Assembly (NCBI GenBank): GCA_021396245.1
Contig: WNYE01000033.1
Coordinates: forward strand, 344,699 to 408,698
DNA: 64,000 nucleotides
DNA from: Sporothrix humicola
Lineage: Eukaryota; Ascomycota; Sordariomycetes; Ophiostomatales; Ophiostomataceae
Direction of reading: 5' to 3'
Made by a program: the position numbers and the translations under genes. The notes beneath the pieces are model-generated. The model was given only the letters and a program-made list of their open reading frames with translations. It made no database searches and was not told the DNA's origin. This document shows positions 1 through 7,980 of this stretch, piece after piece. How positions within the stretch are numbered: the first letter of the stretch is position 1; each line of letters starts with the position of its first letter.

Positions 1-166
1 GGGCCGTTTGTGTTGTTTGTGACTCGGATTGTGCGTCGAGAGAAAGTTCGTTGACTTGGTCGTTGCTCGCATCCGCATTCGCATCGGCGGCGGCCGTCCG
101 CGGCGAGTAAAACGACGGCAGCGTGGCCTGCGCCTGCCATTGGCCCTCGCCGTGCTGAGCAGGCAT
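1..166 (-). CDS. 5' end of an unidentified protein, cut by the window edge
   Basis: Reading the minus strand from an ATG at 166-164, the frame stays open for 55 codons to the left edge, so only the amino terminus is visible. It begins MPAQHGEGQWQAQATL and continues hydrophilic and rich in Gln, Ala, Asp and Ser, which suggests a disordered start of a larger soluble or nuclear protein. There is no signal peptide or membrane segment. The GC-rich, codon-like composition stops at about 170, where the sequence turns into ordinary non-coding DNA, and this supports the start. No family can be named. The opposite strand also has a short open frame here, but it starts with TTG and reads as an Arg-rich shadow. 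Confidence 0.55.
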   Translation of the reverse strand, partial: MPAQHGEGQWQAQATLPSFYSPRTAAADANADASNDQVNELSLDAQSESQTTQTA

Positions 167-1335
167 TGTGGAGTGGTGGTGATGTGTGGTCGGTGTGTTG
201 TGTCGTTGAAGAGAAACTGGAGGTGAAAGAGACGAAGAAAGTGGAAGTGGTAGGCTCAATGAAGATGCCGAGGAAGGAGGGGGGCGACTAGATTGCGCCT
301 ACTCGATTGACGATTGCGACTGCTGAATTGGGTGACTGCCTGTTAAAAGAGAAGGAAAGAGCAAAGACAGAAAGAAACAATCAATTCAATTGGAACGAAT
401 CAGAGGAACAAAACATGAGTCTGGAGTCTTGATCATGAGCATGAACCTTGCATGATGCTGCTTTGTTGCAAAGCGGGACTGTACTCGTGAGCCGTCTGGC
501 CGTTCCAACATCTTCTAGAAGCGGATTTTGCACCAGGTGCCGACGGCTCGCAGTGGTTCGACTCACAAAAATTGCGCCAACAGGCCTCTTGCAGCGGACG
601 GCCACCCCAGTCCCGATGAGCCGAGGGCTTACTTAAGCCGTGATGTCACTAGTGCCCCCCAAAGAGTGCACTGTATCACGTGTAATTCGTCCGTTCGGCG
701 GGCGTAGGCGGACATTTGGCGGGGAGTTGGGGGAACTGGGAAGCGATTGGCAGCAAATTGGCAGACATTAGGCGGGGTTCTGCAGGCATTCGGGGAACCT
801 TCGGAAGTGTGACACCAGTGGAAGAGACGACGTGCAATTAGCAATGCTTGGTAAAGAGAGGCGGCGATACCCGAAGAGTACATAATCCAGTGAGTAAGAT
901 GCAAGTGGGATGCGATAATACGAGATGCACAGCACAAACTGCGAATATGTTCAATTCTCGGATTCCAAACAAATTTTCGGGTTTGTATGCATGTTTCATA
1001 AAACTTGACTTAAATTGTACCATGTTTTGTATGAGAATGCACATGTTGAGGCACTAAAAGAGTCGTGATGTTTTCATTGAAAATATGAATGAAAAAAGAT
1101 CCAAATTTTCTTGAATGAAGCAAAACAAAAATAAATAAAAATAAAATGACAAAAACATACATGAAAACAATTCTATGAAAATGCACTGAATCATGGAAAC
1201 ATTGTAAAATACATCACATGACAATCAACAGCTAGTATTATCTGAGTCAGTTGTTCATAACGTCGTCATCTTCATCTTTCATCTTGGGTACCATCTCCCC
1301 TCCCCTCCAAAATGCCTTCGCTTGGGTATGAGTTC
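167..1335. other. intergenic, no gene seen
   Basis: This is the upstream region of the edge gene and the distal 3' side of the zinc-cluster gene at 1481-2722. The part from about 1020 to 1260 is AT-rich. Only short unsupported open frames are present on either strand, and no RNA gene was recognised. Confidence 0.6.
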
Positions 1336-1477
1336 CTCCGCCTCCCCCGCCCGCCCACTCGGAGGCGGAGTGAAGAGAGAGAGAGAGAGAGACTGGTGAA
1401 GACGGCTTCGCCGTCTCCTTTCACATCGCCTGCGGCGCACTAACATGGCCTGCGGCCATGAGGACGGCTTCGCCGTC
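1336..1477. repeat. cluster of short perfect hairpins plus a GA microsatellite
   Basis: Several perfect inverted repeats lie in 142 bp just 3' of the zinc-cluster gene. They are a 10-bp stem at 1336-1345/1361-1370; a 6-bp stem with a TTC loop at 1401-1415 (GACGGCTTCGCCGTC), repeated exactly at 1463-1477; a 4-bp stem with a TGC loop at 1427-1437; and a 7-bp stem with a TGC loop at 1444-1460 (CATGGCCTGCGGCCATG). Nine GA units occupy 1375-1392. The blocks starting at 1401 and 1463 are near-direct repeats 62 bp apart. On the minus strand all of them fall in the 3' untranslated part of the regulator gene, so they could be RNA hairpins acting in 3'-end formation or stability. That role is inference. 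Confidence 0.75.
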
Positions 1478-1480
1478 TTC

Positions 1481-2722
1481 TCACATCGCCTTTGACGATC
1501 CTCTCTCCGCCATCCACATACTGAACTCTTCAATCCCCATCAGACTGCTCAAAAAAATGCGACTAAAGTCGTCAATGTCCTCGGCCCTCGCCTCGGCCAG
1601 CAGCTCGTCAAAGTTGCCGACGCGTGCCAAAAAGAAGCGGTTCTGCGCCCAGGCGCGACTGAACTCGTCTGGCGACGACGAGTTCCACAACGACGCCGAG
1701 ATGGTCCAGTAGCGGTTGAGGTAGCGGCGCTCGTTGCAGGTGCGGGAGGGCGTGCCCACCACAATGCAGTAGAGGTGCATAAAATAGAGCGAGATGAGGA
1801 ATGTGCGGCGGGCCGACTCCATCAGGATCCAGGAGGACCAGAACCCCTCCGAGTTAGAGGACAAAAGAGAGTTGTCGGCATCCTGGCCGTCCTTGAGCGA
1901 GTCAAAGGTGATAAACGACAGCAGCCGGCGAGCCGCCCGTTGGAGGAGGGGTTGCGTATTCTCGACGGTGGCGCGCGCGTTAATGTCCGAGTCGAAGATG
2001 CCGATAATGTTGTACAGCAGCAGCGCCTGGGTCTTGGCCACGCAATCGAGCGGCGTTGTCGGTTCGGGCGCGTCCAGCAGGTCGTGCAGGCGGCGGTCGA
2101 TGGTCCTGAGTATAAGGGGCGAATTGACAGCGTTTTTCGAGAGTGACAAGGCACAACTCGACAGGGCGTCCTCCATACTCCGGGGCATGCTGTCGCGGTA
2201 CAGCAGCGGGTGGCTCCAGGGCAGGCGGTTCTCGTGGACAAAGAGGCGCGGTGCGTCGCGGATAATGTCCATGGCGTGGCCAAGGTGTGACTTGACGATG
2301 CGGGCGACAAAGTTCCAGTTGGCGGCGGCGAGGGGGGCTGACAGATGGAGGGGCTGTGTGTTGATGAGGGTGTCGATGGGGGTGTCGACGGGGGCGGTGA
2401 TAAAGTTTTGTGCGTAGTCATCCAAGTCGAACGGCGACACAGGAACTGTTGGCACTGTCGCTGTCGACACTCCATCCAACACGAGATCGCACGGCTGCAC
2501 TGGAAGGAAGGCGTAGCCGTCTGTCCCTGTCGACTTGTTCTGTCCTTGGCCAGTTTTGTCATCCCCACTCCGCCTCACCGGATACAGACACTCCACGCCC
2601 CTTCGCCGGCAGCGCACACACGCCGGCAGGGTGTTGTCGCAGCGGCGCTTGGCCTTGGTGCATGCGAGGCACGAGCGGCGGCGCGACGGCGGGCAGGCGC
2701 GTTCGAGGGAGGAGAGGGACAT
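1481..2722 (-). CDS. Zn2Cys6 zinc-cluster transcription factor
   Basis: A 413-residue single-exon nuclear regulator. The zinc cluster lies at the amino terminus, with Cys18, 21, 28, 35, 38 and 45 spaced as in the GAL4 type (C-x2-C-x6-C-x6-C-x2-C-x6-C) and a basic KAKRRCDN stretch that contacts DNA. A Ser/Thr/Pro-rich linker follows, then a helical region from about residue 130 typical of fungal cluster regulators, including an ALLLYNIIGIFDSDI segment and a WILMESARRT segment. The start at 2722 is the first ATG and puts the cluster close to the amino terminus, as is usual. It is divergently transcribed from the NmrA-like gene at 3437 with 714 bp between the starts, so co-regulation is plausible. 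Its target is unknown. Confidence 0.9.
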   Translation of the reverse strand: MSLSSLERACPPSRRRSCLACTKAKRRCDNTLPACVRCRRRGVECLYPVRRSGDDKTGQGQNKSTGTDGYAFLPVQPCDLVLDGVSTATVPTVPVSPFDLDDYAQNFITAPVDTPIDTLINTQPLHLSAPLAAANWNFVARIVKSHLGHAMDIIRDAPRLFVHENRLPWSHPLLYRDSMPRSMEDALSSCALSLSKNAVNSPLILRTIDRRLHDLLDAPEPTTPLDCVAKTQALLLYNIIGIFDSDINARATVENTQPLLQRAARRLLSFITFDSLKDGQDADNSLLSSNSEGFWSSWILMESARRTFLISLYFMHLYCIVVGTPSRTCNERRYLNRYWTISASLWNSSSPDEFSRAWAQNRFFLARVGNFDELLAEARAEDIDDFSRIFLSSLMGIEEFSMWMAERGSSKAM

Positions 2723-3436
2723 CGTGATGAGGGGGTGTCAAGACGAAGTTGAGATGAGGTCGAGAGGTCGAGACGCACCTCAAGGGCAGTCTGTGTTTTC
2801 CATTCTGGCTCTGGCTCTGACTCGCAGGGACTGTGCGAGATGGAGTCGGGGAGCACGAGGTCGTGGTGGGTGTTGGTTGGCGGCGGCTGTTGTCCTGTTG
2901 GCACTGTCGACCGTCGACTGTTGACTGCCGCCTGGCGTGGTTTGTCATGAAGTCGTGTTTTGCGCTTTGTCTGGTTGATGCTGGCGGAGTTCCGCCCGCT
3001 AGTGGAGGGCGCGCTGGACCCAAAACACGCTGATTGGCCGAATTTAGTGGACCAGGTACAGTCAACGATCGTAGCTGGCGGAAGTCCACCAGTGCAGGGA
3101 AGATGGTCAAACAAAGTGAAGAAGGATGACAAAAAAGGGGAGTTTGGTCAAAATATTGTAGAGAAAATAGACAAGCCAAAGTATTGCAAGAATGGATATA
3201 AATATGGCTGTTCGTTGATGTTTTGACGGGTTGTTGTCGCCGCTGCTCATCACTCTTGCCAAGCATCTCGACTTACACGGATAGCGCCAATAGCACTTGG
3301 CCACTTACAGCACACTCACTGCACTCAACAAGGTGTGCGCATCACCAGCTCGGCTCTTACTCACTACATTTACCACAAAACACACAAAGCACAAAACGCA
3401 CAAAACGATTTTCAAGACTATTCGAGGGAAAAAAGG
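2723..3436. promoter_or_regulatory. shared divergent promoter, zinc-cluster gene and NmrA-like gene
   Basis: 714 bp separate the two divergent start codons. A TATA-like GATATAAATA lies at 3195-3204 and a CCAAT box near 3287 on the NmrA side. The last 130 bp before the NmrA ATG are CA-rich, as in many fungal 5' leaders. No specific operator was identified. Confidence 0.5.
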
Positions 3437-4372
3437 ATGTCCTCACCGCCCCACACTGTTTTTGTCGCCGGCGTCACCGGCTGCCAGGGCGGCGCCGTGG
3501 CGCACCACGCGTTGAGCAAGGGCTGGACCGTCCACGGCCTGGCCCGCAACCCTGAGAGCTCTGCAGCTCAGGCACTAAAGGCCAAAGGGGTGCACCTGTT
3601 CCCAGGCGGTTACGACGATACTGCCGTTTTGAAAGAAGCCATCCACGGCTGCACTGCAGTCTTTATCGCGCCGGTCCCGCAGTTCCACGACCTCACCGCC
3701 GAGGAGCGCTGGACCAAGTCGATTTTGACCATTGCCAAGGCCGCCGGGGTGCAGACAGCCGTCGTGTCGACAGGCCTGGGTGCAGAAGATCCCACACAGC
3801 TGTCAGGCTACAATCCAGCGTCCATCTTTGCCCAGTTTATGCTCTCGAAGCAGCGCGTCGAGGATGCCACCACATCATCTGGCATCAAAAACTGGACCGT
3901 CCTGCGGCCCGGCTTCTTCATGGCCAACTTTCTGGTGCCCAAGGTCAGCATGTACCCCGGCTTCCGCGAGACCGGCGTTTGGACCACGGCGCTGCAGGCC
4001 ACGTCGCGGCTGCCTTTGGTCGACGACCTGGACATTGGGGCGTTTGCTGTGGCGGCCATTGAAAATCCTCAAAAGTTCCACGCCAAAAAGGTGGAGGTAG
4101 CCTCCGACGTCCGCACGCCCGCCGAGATTATGCAGGTTCTCTCCAAGGCGACGGGACAGACACTGACCGCAGAGTTCCTGGAAGGTCAGGCCTTGGAGGA
4201 CGCCAAGGCCGCCAACCCGCTCATCGACGGCTACTTTGCCATGCGCCACATGATCCGCCTGATCGACATGGAGCAGGTCAAGACGTACGGCGTCGCCATG
4301 GGATCGTTTGACCAGTATGTGCAGCGCCGCATCGACGATGCAAAGGCGACGTTTGCTGGGTTGGAAGGATAA
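3437..4372 (+). CDS. NmrA-like NAD(P)-binding protein
   Basis: A 311-residue Rossmann-fold protein of the NmrA/atypical short-chain dehydrogenase family. The dinucleotide-binding motif is at the amino terminus (VFVAGVTGCQGGAV, a GxxGxxG variant), followed by strand and helix alternation and a VLRPGFFMANF segment typical of the family. Members act either as redox sensors binding regulators, such as NmrA on AreA, or as NAD(P)H oxidoreductases; the sequence does not decide which. The reading frame is open further upstream to 3335, but the ATG at 3437 places the Rossmann motif about 8 residues in, as in homologues, so it is preferred. It is a single exon. The divergent zinc-cluster gene suggests a regulator-sensor pairing. 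Confidence 0.88.
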   Translation: MSSPPHTVFVAGVTGCQGGAVAHHALSKGWTVHGLARNPESSAAQALKAKGVHLFPGGYDDTAVLKEAIHGCTAVFIAPVPQFHDLTAEERWTKSILTIAKAAGVQTAVVSTGLGAEDPTQLSGYNPASIFAQFMLSKQRVEDATTSSGIKNWTVLRPGFFMANFLVPKVSMYPGFRETGVWTTALQATSRLPLVDDLDIGAFAVAAIENPQKFHAKKVEVASDVRTPAEIMQVLSKATGQTLTAEFLEGQALEDAKAANPLIDGYFAMRHMIRLIDMEQVKTYGVAMGSFDQYVQRRIDDAKATFAGLEG

Positions 4373-4454
4373 AGGGATGGAGGGATGAAGAGATGGGACG
4401 GACCTAGGATAGACGAGCCAAAATGAAATATCCAACAACAGACAAAAGTAGTAA

Positions 4455-5242
4455 CAGAACCTGTGTGCCGCTGCCAACCGCGCTTCTGTCGCCAACGAAG
4501 CGCAGCGCCTCATCGGCCCCGTAGCCTATTCGGCCCCTCACCGCATTGGCTCGCATGGAAACTGGGTGGATTGGGCCCTGGTCCGTCTTGTTGTAGGCCG
4601 CGGTTCGCAAACGAGCCCACATCCGACCAACAAAGCCTACCTCCGCAGCGGCATCCTCTCCCATACCATGTGGAGGGCCCGCCTTATCGAATCGCCAACG
4701 CACTTGCCCACGGACCGGCGATACAGTGACGTCGACTTCGACCAAGACCTCGACAACGATGGGTTTTTGCGAATCCACGGCCGCAACATTCCCGCCAAGC
4801 TCCCATTTGTTCCTGTCGCCGACCAAGCTGGAGGTGGACACGGCCGCGTGTCCCATGTCGTGGCCAAGGTTGGTGCAAAGTCCGGCCTGTCGTTTGGGCT
4901 CACGAACGAGATTGAGGCGGTCCGGCGCATGCCGCTGCAAGCCGAGACCAAGACCGCGACCGGAGGGACGGGCCCGTCATGACGTTCCACTTGATCGTCG
5001 TTGGAATGGACGGCAAGTCCTTTTCGGGCGCCGGCAACTCTGGGTCTGCGGTCTTCGACACCACGGGCCGTGTCGTGGGAATGCCCGACTCGGGACTTGG
5101 CTCTCTCGAGACCGTTCGCTACATGTCAGGCCAGGACACGGTCACACAGGTGCCGGTTCTCGACCTCACATTTGTGACCCCAATCCAGTGGGTCTTGGAG
5201 GACATCCGGAGCTTCACGGGTCTGGAGCCGGAGATCATATGA
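4455..5242 (+). pseudogene. frameshifted, 5'-truncated trypsin-like serine peptidase remnant
   Basis: Two overlapping plus-strand frames together resemble the back half of a fungal chymotrypsin-fold peptidase-like protein. In the first frame (to 4982) there is a segment reading IGPVAYSAP, then WVDWALVRLVVGRG and later VSHVVAKVGAKSGLSFGLTN. The second frame (from about 4979) carries the Ser region FSGAGNSGSAVFDTTGRVVGM, whose GNSGS corresponds to the catalytic GDSGS. The two frames are offset by one base and no GT-AG intron of usual size joins them, so a frameshift is likely. A stop at 4452 cuts the frame only 80 bp after the NmrA gene, and no amino-terminal part or ATG is present. It is most likely a dead gene fragment; a sequencing error would explain the shift but not the missing start. 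Confidence 0.7.
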
Positions 5243-5519
5243 GGGAGGAAGAGTGCATTTGTTAGCAATGGAGAGACAAAAGAAAGAAGGGCGACGAAAC
5301 TAGAGAACATGAGAATTAGACGAAAGCAGCGAAGCAAAATAAAATTCAATTTTCGACGAAAAGACAACAGAAAGAGTAAAATAGTAAGAGAGTAAAATAG
5401 GAACTCCGAGATGCAACGCCGCCCAAACCCAAACCAAATACCAAAAACGCCGAATGTGAATATGTACTCTCTTCCCACCGCCGGCTTCACTACTGACCTG
5501 ACTGATGACTGATGGCCGA
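5243..5519. other. intergenic, convergent 3' ends
   Basis: AT-leaning 3' flanks of the peptidase remnant and of the O-fucosyltransferase-like gene. Nothing recognised. Confidence 0.5.
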
Positions 5520-6896
5520 TCACGGCCAGATGGTCGTGACAAACGAGTCTACGTACGGGTAGTCGGCAGCCATGCCCATGATGACGCTGTACTCGTCGCG
5601 CAGCAGGTCCGACCCCTCGTTGGCATAGGCCGCGTACCGGCTGAGCTCGTGCCGCCGCAGCGCCACGTTCCACGGGAAGCTCGAAAAGGCCACGCCCATG
5701 AACGCACTTGCCTTGAACATGACCATGAAATCCACCAAGCCCTGCTGGTCAAAGGTCATGGCCTCGAGGCGGCGGAGGTCGGGGCTTTGAAGGAGGTCTT
5801 GTTTCGTGACGACGTTGACAGAGCGTGTCAGTTTGCGGCCGAGGTACTGTGCAAACATCTGAACGACCGTGCGGTTGCCCGAGGCCACGTACACCGTGCT
5901 GAGCCCCGTGCGCTCAATGTTGCGCAGCTGCTCCTCGAACTGGTCGTGCATGCGCGAGAAGCGCCACTGGTCGGGCGGCCAGGCCCAGATGGCGTCGGAC
6001 TCGAGGCGCAGGTGTGCGCCATAGTAGGCGCCGCGGTTGATGGCGACGCCCGGGTCGATGGGCAGCTCGAAGCGCGTGCGCAGCTCGTACAGGACCTTGG
6101 CGGCCAGCTCGCGCGTGTCGTTGCGGAACGACAGGATCTTGCCAAACTCGTGCACGAAGGCGTCGCCGTCGTCGCGCACCGGGTACTCGAGGAACGACTG
6201 CTCCATCTGGATGTGCACCGGCCGGCTCTGGTCCAGCTGTATGTTTTGTTTCTGCAGCCAACCGTCGAAATTCTGACGCCACTCACGTGGGTGCTCAAGG
6301 CCCGTGTCAGGATGGTTCGGCTCGAATTGGTCGCCGCGCAGCGGCAATGGCTGGCCCTGGCGCTGGCTGTAATTGGGCACCTCCTCGACGCGGTCGTAGA
6401 TTGTCAGCTGGGGGCAGCCGGCGGTCAGGTCCCTTTTGAAGGTTGCGCGTTCGAGAAGATATTCGAGGGGCATCTCGGTGGTCGTCTCAATGTCCTTGAG
6501 GTCGTCCTTGTTGCGTAGGGCAATGGACGGCACGACGACCGCGCCGCCGCCGTGGATGGCATAGCGGATGCACTTGAGCATCTGGTTGCGCAGCATGCCG
6601 ATGCCGCCGTGCTGGCCCTCGCACGTAAAGACGAGGCCGGGCCGAAAAGGCGTCCGCGAGCATACTTCGCGGATTGGGGCGTAGTCGATGGGGGCCGGGA
6701 ACTCGACGGCTATGGCCTGCTGGACAAAGGCATCCTTGCTGAGCGGATTGAGCGGCGAAGTGGGCAGGACGGAGCCGGTGAGGACGAGGAGGACGGCGTC
6801 GCGGAAGCCAAAGAGGCGGAAGGTCCAGGCGAAGAAGAAGGCACAGGTCAGGGGAAGAATGATCGCCAGACGTTCCCGGACATCCTTGGCGACCAT
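5520..6896 (-). CDS. GDP-fucose O-fucosyltransferase-like type II membrane protein
   Basis: A 458-residue single-exon protein. A short basic cytosolic tail is followed by one hydrophobic segment at about residues 10-45 (LAIILPLTCAFFFAW...VLLVL), so it is predicted as a Golgi type II membrane protein. The lumenal part has two landmarks of the protein O-fucosyltransferase superfamily: a donor-site-like glycine stretch near residue 95 (CEGQHGGIGMLRNQML) and an HLRLESDA segment near 290 matching the HxRxE-type catalytic region. A STVYVASGN segment and a C-terminal FMVMFKASAFMGVAFSSFPW region also fit. In other eukaryotes such enzymes transfer fucose to folded EGF or TSR domains, which fungi largely lack, so donor and acceptor are open questions. 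The start is the only reasonable ATG before the membrane segment. Confidence 0.72.
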   Translation of the reverse strand: MVAKDVRERLAIILPLTCAFFFAWTFRLFGFRDAVLLVLTGSVLPTSPLNPLSKDAFVQQAIAVEFPAPIDYAPIREVCSRTPFRPGLVFTCEGQHGGIGMLRNQMLKCIRYAIHGGGAVVVPSIALRNKDDLKDIETTTEMPLEYLLERATFKRDLTAGCPQLTIYDRVEEVPNYSQRQGQPLPLRGDQFEPNHPDTGLEHPREWRQNFDGWLQKQNIQLDQSRPVHIQMEQSFLEYPVRDDGDAFVHEFGKILSFRNDTRELAAKVLYELRTRFELPIDPGVAINRGAYYGAHLRLESDAIWAWPPDQWRFSRMHDQFEEQLRNIERTGLSTVYVASGNRTVVQMFAQYLGRKLTRSVNVVTKQDLLQSPDLRRLEAMTFDQQGLVDFMVMFKASAFMGVAFSSFPWNVALRRHELSRYAAYANEGSDLLRDEYSVIMGMAADYPYVDSFVTTIWP

Positions 6897-7980
6897 TGTG
6901 GGGGTTGAGAATTAAGGTGAGTGATAAGCGTGACAAGAAAAGCCAAGTGAGCCAAGTGAGCCAAGTGAGCCAAGCGGCGGCCGAGAGAAGACAAGATAAG
7001 TCAAGAAAAGCCAAGGCAAGACAAGGGAAGAAAGAGAGGAAAAGAACGGATAGGATGGAGGCCAAGAGAGCTTGGCCAGCAGCTTGGCGGGTGGGAGAAG
7101 TGAAGAAAGTCAAGAAAAATATGAAAATGAGAGGACAACAAGGGAAGAAACAAAGAAAAGAAGACTGCCCAGAGCCGATGATTTGCAAAACGTGCCAGAC
7201 GATGGAAGAAAGGGGAGGGGAAAGAATAGAAGAGAAGGGAGAAGGATAAAACGAGAGACAGAAAGAGTATGAAGAAGAGAAAGAGAGAGAGAAAGTGACA
7301 AAAACGACCGGGATGCAAGTCAATTGCTACTCCATGATGTGTTGACGGTTGAAAAGAACAACATTAGACGAGGAGGAAAAAAAAAAGGACAAGAAACGAA
7401 CCAGAAACAAATGGGAAAAGAAGGAAAAGGGAAAACGCCGACATGGGAATGCGAAAAAAGGGGTACATTCCACGGAGAATAGAAAACAAAACAGGCAAGA
7501 GGCAAGAGCGATGGTACGCTCGACGCTCGCGGGAAAGAGCGATGCAGAACGTAGATGCAAACAAGCAGGTGCAACCGTGAGATGGAGCTCGTGGAGGTCT
7601 TGCTGGATGTGGAGTGCGGGCATGATTGTGCGCGATTGGATTGGTGGGCGCCTGCCATCAGAGAGAGACGGCAAAGAGACGGCGTTTCAGGGGCGTTTCA
7701 ACTGCTCTGGACGCAACGCTCGCGCCCTAGCGCACAGCGGTAGTCCCCTAGCGCAATTCAACTGATAGTGAGACGGTCGGCCATTTAAGCTTAGCACAGG
7801 GCTGTTACGGGCCCTGTCACAGGCGGCACAAACACAAACACGTTTTAGCCGGCAGTCAACGAGTTTGACAAATTTTGTTCATTTTTATTTCTACCTCCTG
7901 CTCCTTCCTCCTTCCACCTCCGGCGGACCTTTCAAACTCAAAACATTCCGATTACACTCCGTCTTCACACTCGAATCATT
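6897..7980. promoter_or_regulatory. intergenic, upstream of the O-fucosyltransferase-like gene
   Basis: 1,084 bp between the start at 6896 (minus) and the end of the beta-lactamase-like gene at 7981. The plus strand is strongly purine-rich from 6900 to 7560, so the transcribed leader strand is a long pyrimidine tract as found in many fungal promoters. No gene is seen. Confidence 0.5.
6942..6974. repeat. 9-bp tandem repeat (GCCAAGTGA, about 3.7 copies)
   Basis: Three exact copies of GCCAAGTGA at 6942-6950, 6951-6959 and 6960-6968, followed by a fourth partial copy starting at 6969. They lie about 50-80 bp upstream of the O-fucosyltransferase-like start, in its 5' leader or core promoter. Confidence 0.9.

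Noticed and set aside
2559..3266. Minus-strand open frame of 235 codons
   Set aside because: It overlaps the real zinc-cluster gene in another frame and is Pro/Ser/Arg-rich in the way of shadow frames.
5505..6518. Plus-strand open frame of 337 codons
   Set aside because: It is the antisense shadow of the O-fucosyltransferase-like gene in GC-rich sequence, which carries the recognisable motifs.
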